A DNA stretch of 64,000 bases from Brachypodium distachyon. Taxonomy: Eukaryota; Streptophyta; Magnoliopsida; Poales; Poaceae. The position numbers were made by a program, and so were the translations under genes. The stretch's first letter is position 1. The number at the start of each line of letters is the position of its first letter. The notes beneath the pieces are model-generated. The model saw nothing but the letters and a program-made list of their open reading frames with translations. It searched no databases and had not been told where the DNA came from. The stretch is from the NCBI RefSeq assembly GCF_000005505.3, contig NC_016132.3, positions 51,226,914 through 51,290,913 of the forward strand, written 5' to 3'. Positions 63,287 to 64,000 of the stretch are shown here, piece after piece.

Positions 63287-64000
63287 TATGAGCCAGACAT
63301 TTTTTTAACTATCTCATGCCTTCTGTTCAGTTTGTTAATTAAATAGTTTCAGTACATAACTAACCGTTGTAGCACTACCAATGGAGGTGTTTATAGGACC
63401 TACCTAATGCAAGTTGTATGTTTATCATATTACTTCGGATATGGACTTTTAACTACCAAATTTAGAATTTAGCAACCATGAATTTTGAAGCGTTTAGATA
63501 TTTCAATGCACTTTACTCCTTGACAGAAAATTTGAATATTGTCGTTCTATGACTTCCTTAATCTTATTAGAGCCCGAGCTGTGATATAATTTGTTGGTCC
63601 ACTGCATGTGTGTCATGTTTTCTTGAATGAGAGAAAAGTGAACACAACATGCTCCCAGTTATGTTTTCTTTCTCATCATCGGTTATAGTAAAAATAACTT
63701 TTTTGTTTTGTTTTCATAGATTGAGTTATTTTCATTACTTGCTAAGTAGTTGATTTATGTGCAAGTATTATGTGATTATATATACATAGGCACCTTTATA
63801 TATTCTCATCAGATGAGAGAACGGTACCTTTTTATCACCATATAATCCATGCAATGTTTTTTTTATTCCTTGAATCCAAGCATAACTATCGAAATTCTTA
63901 AAAGGAAGCAGAAGTAAATAACAAGATCAAGTTGAACAAGAAAAGTAAGTTTTTGTACTTCAGTAACCAGGGCAAACATTTGTAAAAAGTGCTTTGATTC

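Larger units (their letters stand above)
61398..64000. other. Probable long first intron, to window end
   Basis: AT-rich, no exon recognised. Contains a Stowaway MITE (62337-62429) and a target-duplication-flanked insertion (63030-63273). Other open frames are short and repetitive. Confidence 0.45.

Overview
The window is nuclear DNA from a grass (Poaceae). It has intron-rich genes with GT-AG junctions, GC-rich first exons beside AT-rich introns, many Stowaway-type miniature transposons (terminal CTCCCTCCGT-like repeats with TA target duplications), Tourist-like elements and one large Gypsy retrotransposon. I cannot name the species from sequence alone.

Layout. 1-9 kb is transposon-rich and has no convincing gene. 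It holds a 1.77 kb Mutator-like inverted-repeat element, a 554 bp foldback element, a Harbinger-like element carrying GC-rich cargo, and related TIR elements with very C-rich cargo. 9.1-11.0 kb holds a complete five-exon frataxin gene (+). It converges on a single-exon EF-hand protein of the KIC/PBP1 type (-, 11.35-11.75 kb). 14.2-18.1 kb is a complete G-type lectin receptor kinase (RLK1, +). 20.6-20.9 kb is a small secreted single-LysM protein (+). 23.9-27.8 and 29.0-32.2 kb are two tandem lectin receptor kinases (RLK2 and RLK3, +) of identical predicted length. 34.5-37.2 kb is a six-exon type II membrane sulfotransferase-like gene (+). 38.4-43.2 kb is a fourth lectin receptor kinase (RLK4, -). 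44.2-57.9 kb is a 13.7 kb Tat-lineage-like Gypsy element with two LTRs, a decayed gag-pol carrying two RNase H domains, and a decayed antisense gene with its own TATA box and an intronic minisatellite. 58-61 kb is intergenic and MITE-rich. At 61.4 kb a gene begins whose first exon looks like a flavodoxin-type quinone reductase (FQR1/WrbA) and which runs off the right edge.

How the genes relate. Four lectin receptor kinases in 29 kb, all with open frames and intact kinase motifs, form a typical grass surface-receptor cluster. The LysM secretory protein inside the cluster is also a predicted carbohydrate binder, but any joint function is inference. Frataxin (mitochondrial Fe-S assembly), the EF-hand protein, the sulfotransferase-like protein and the quinone reductase are unrelated housekeeping or signalling genes. 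Coordinates of spliced genes were assembled by reading exon by exon and checking phase at every junction. All seven complete genes keep an open frame from ATG to stop.
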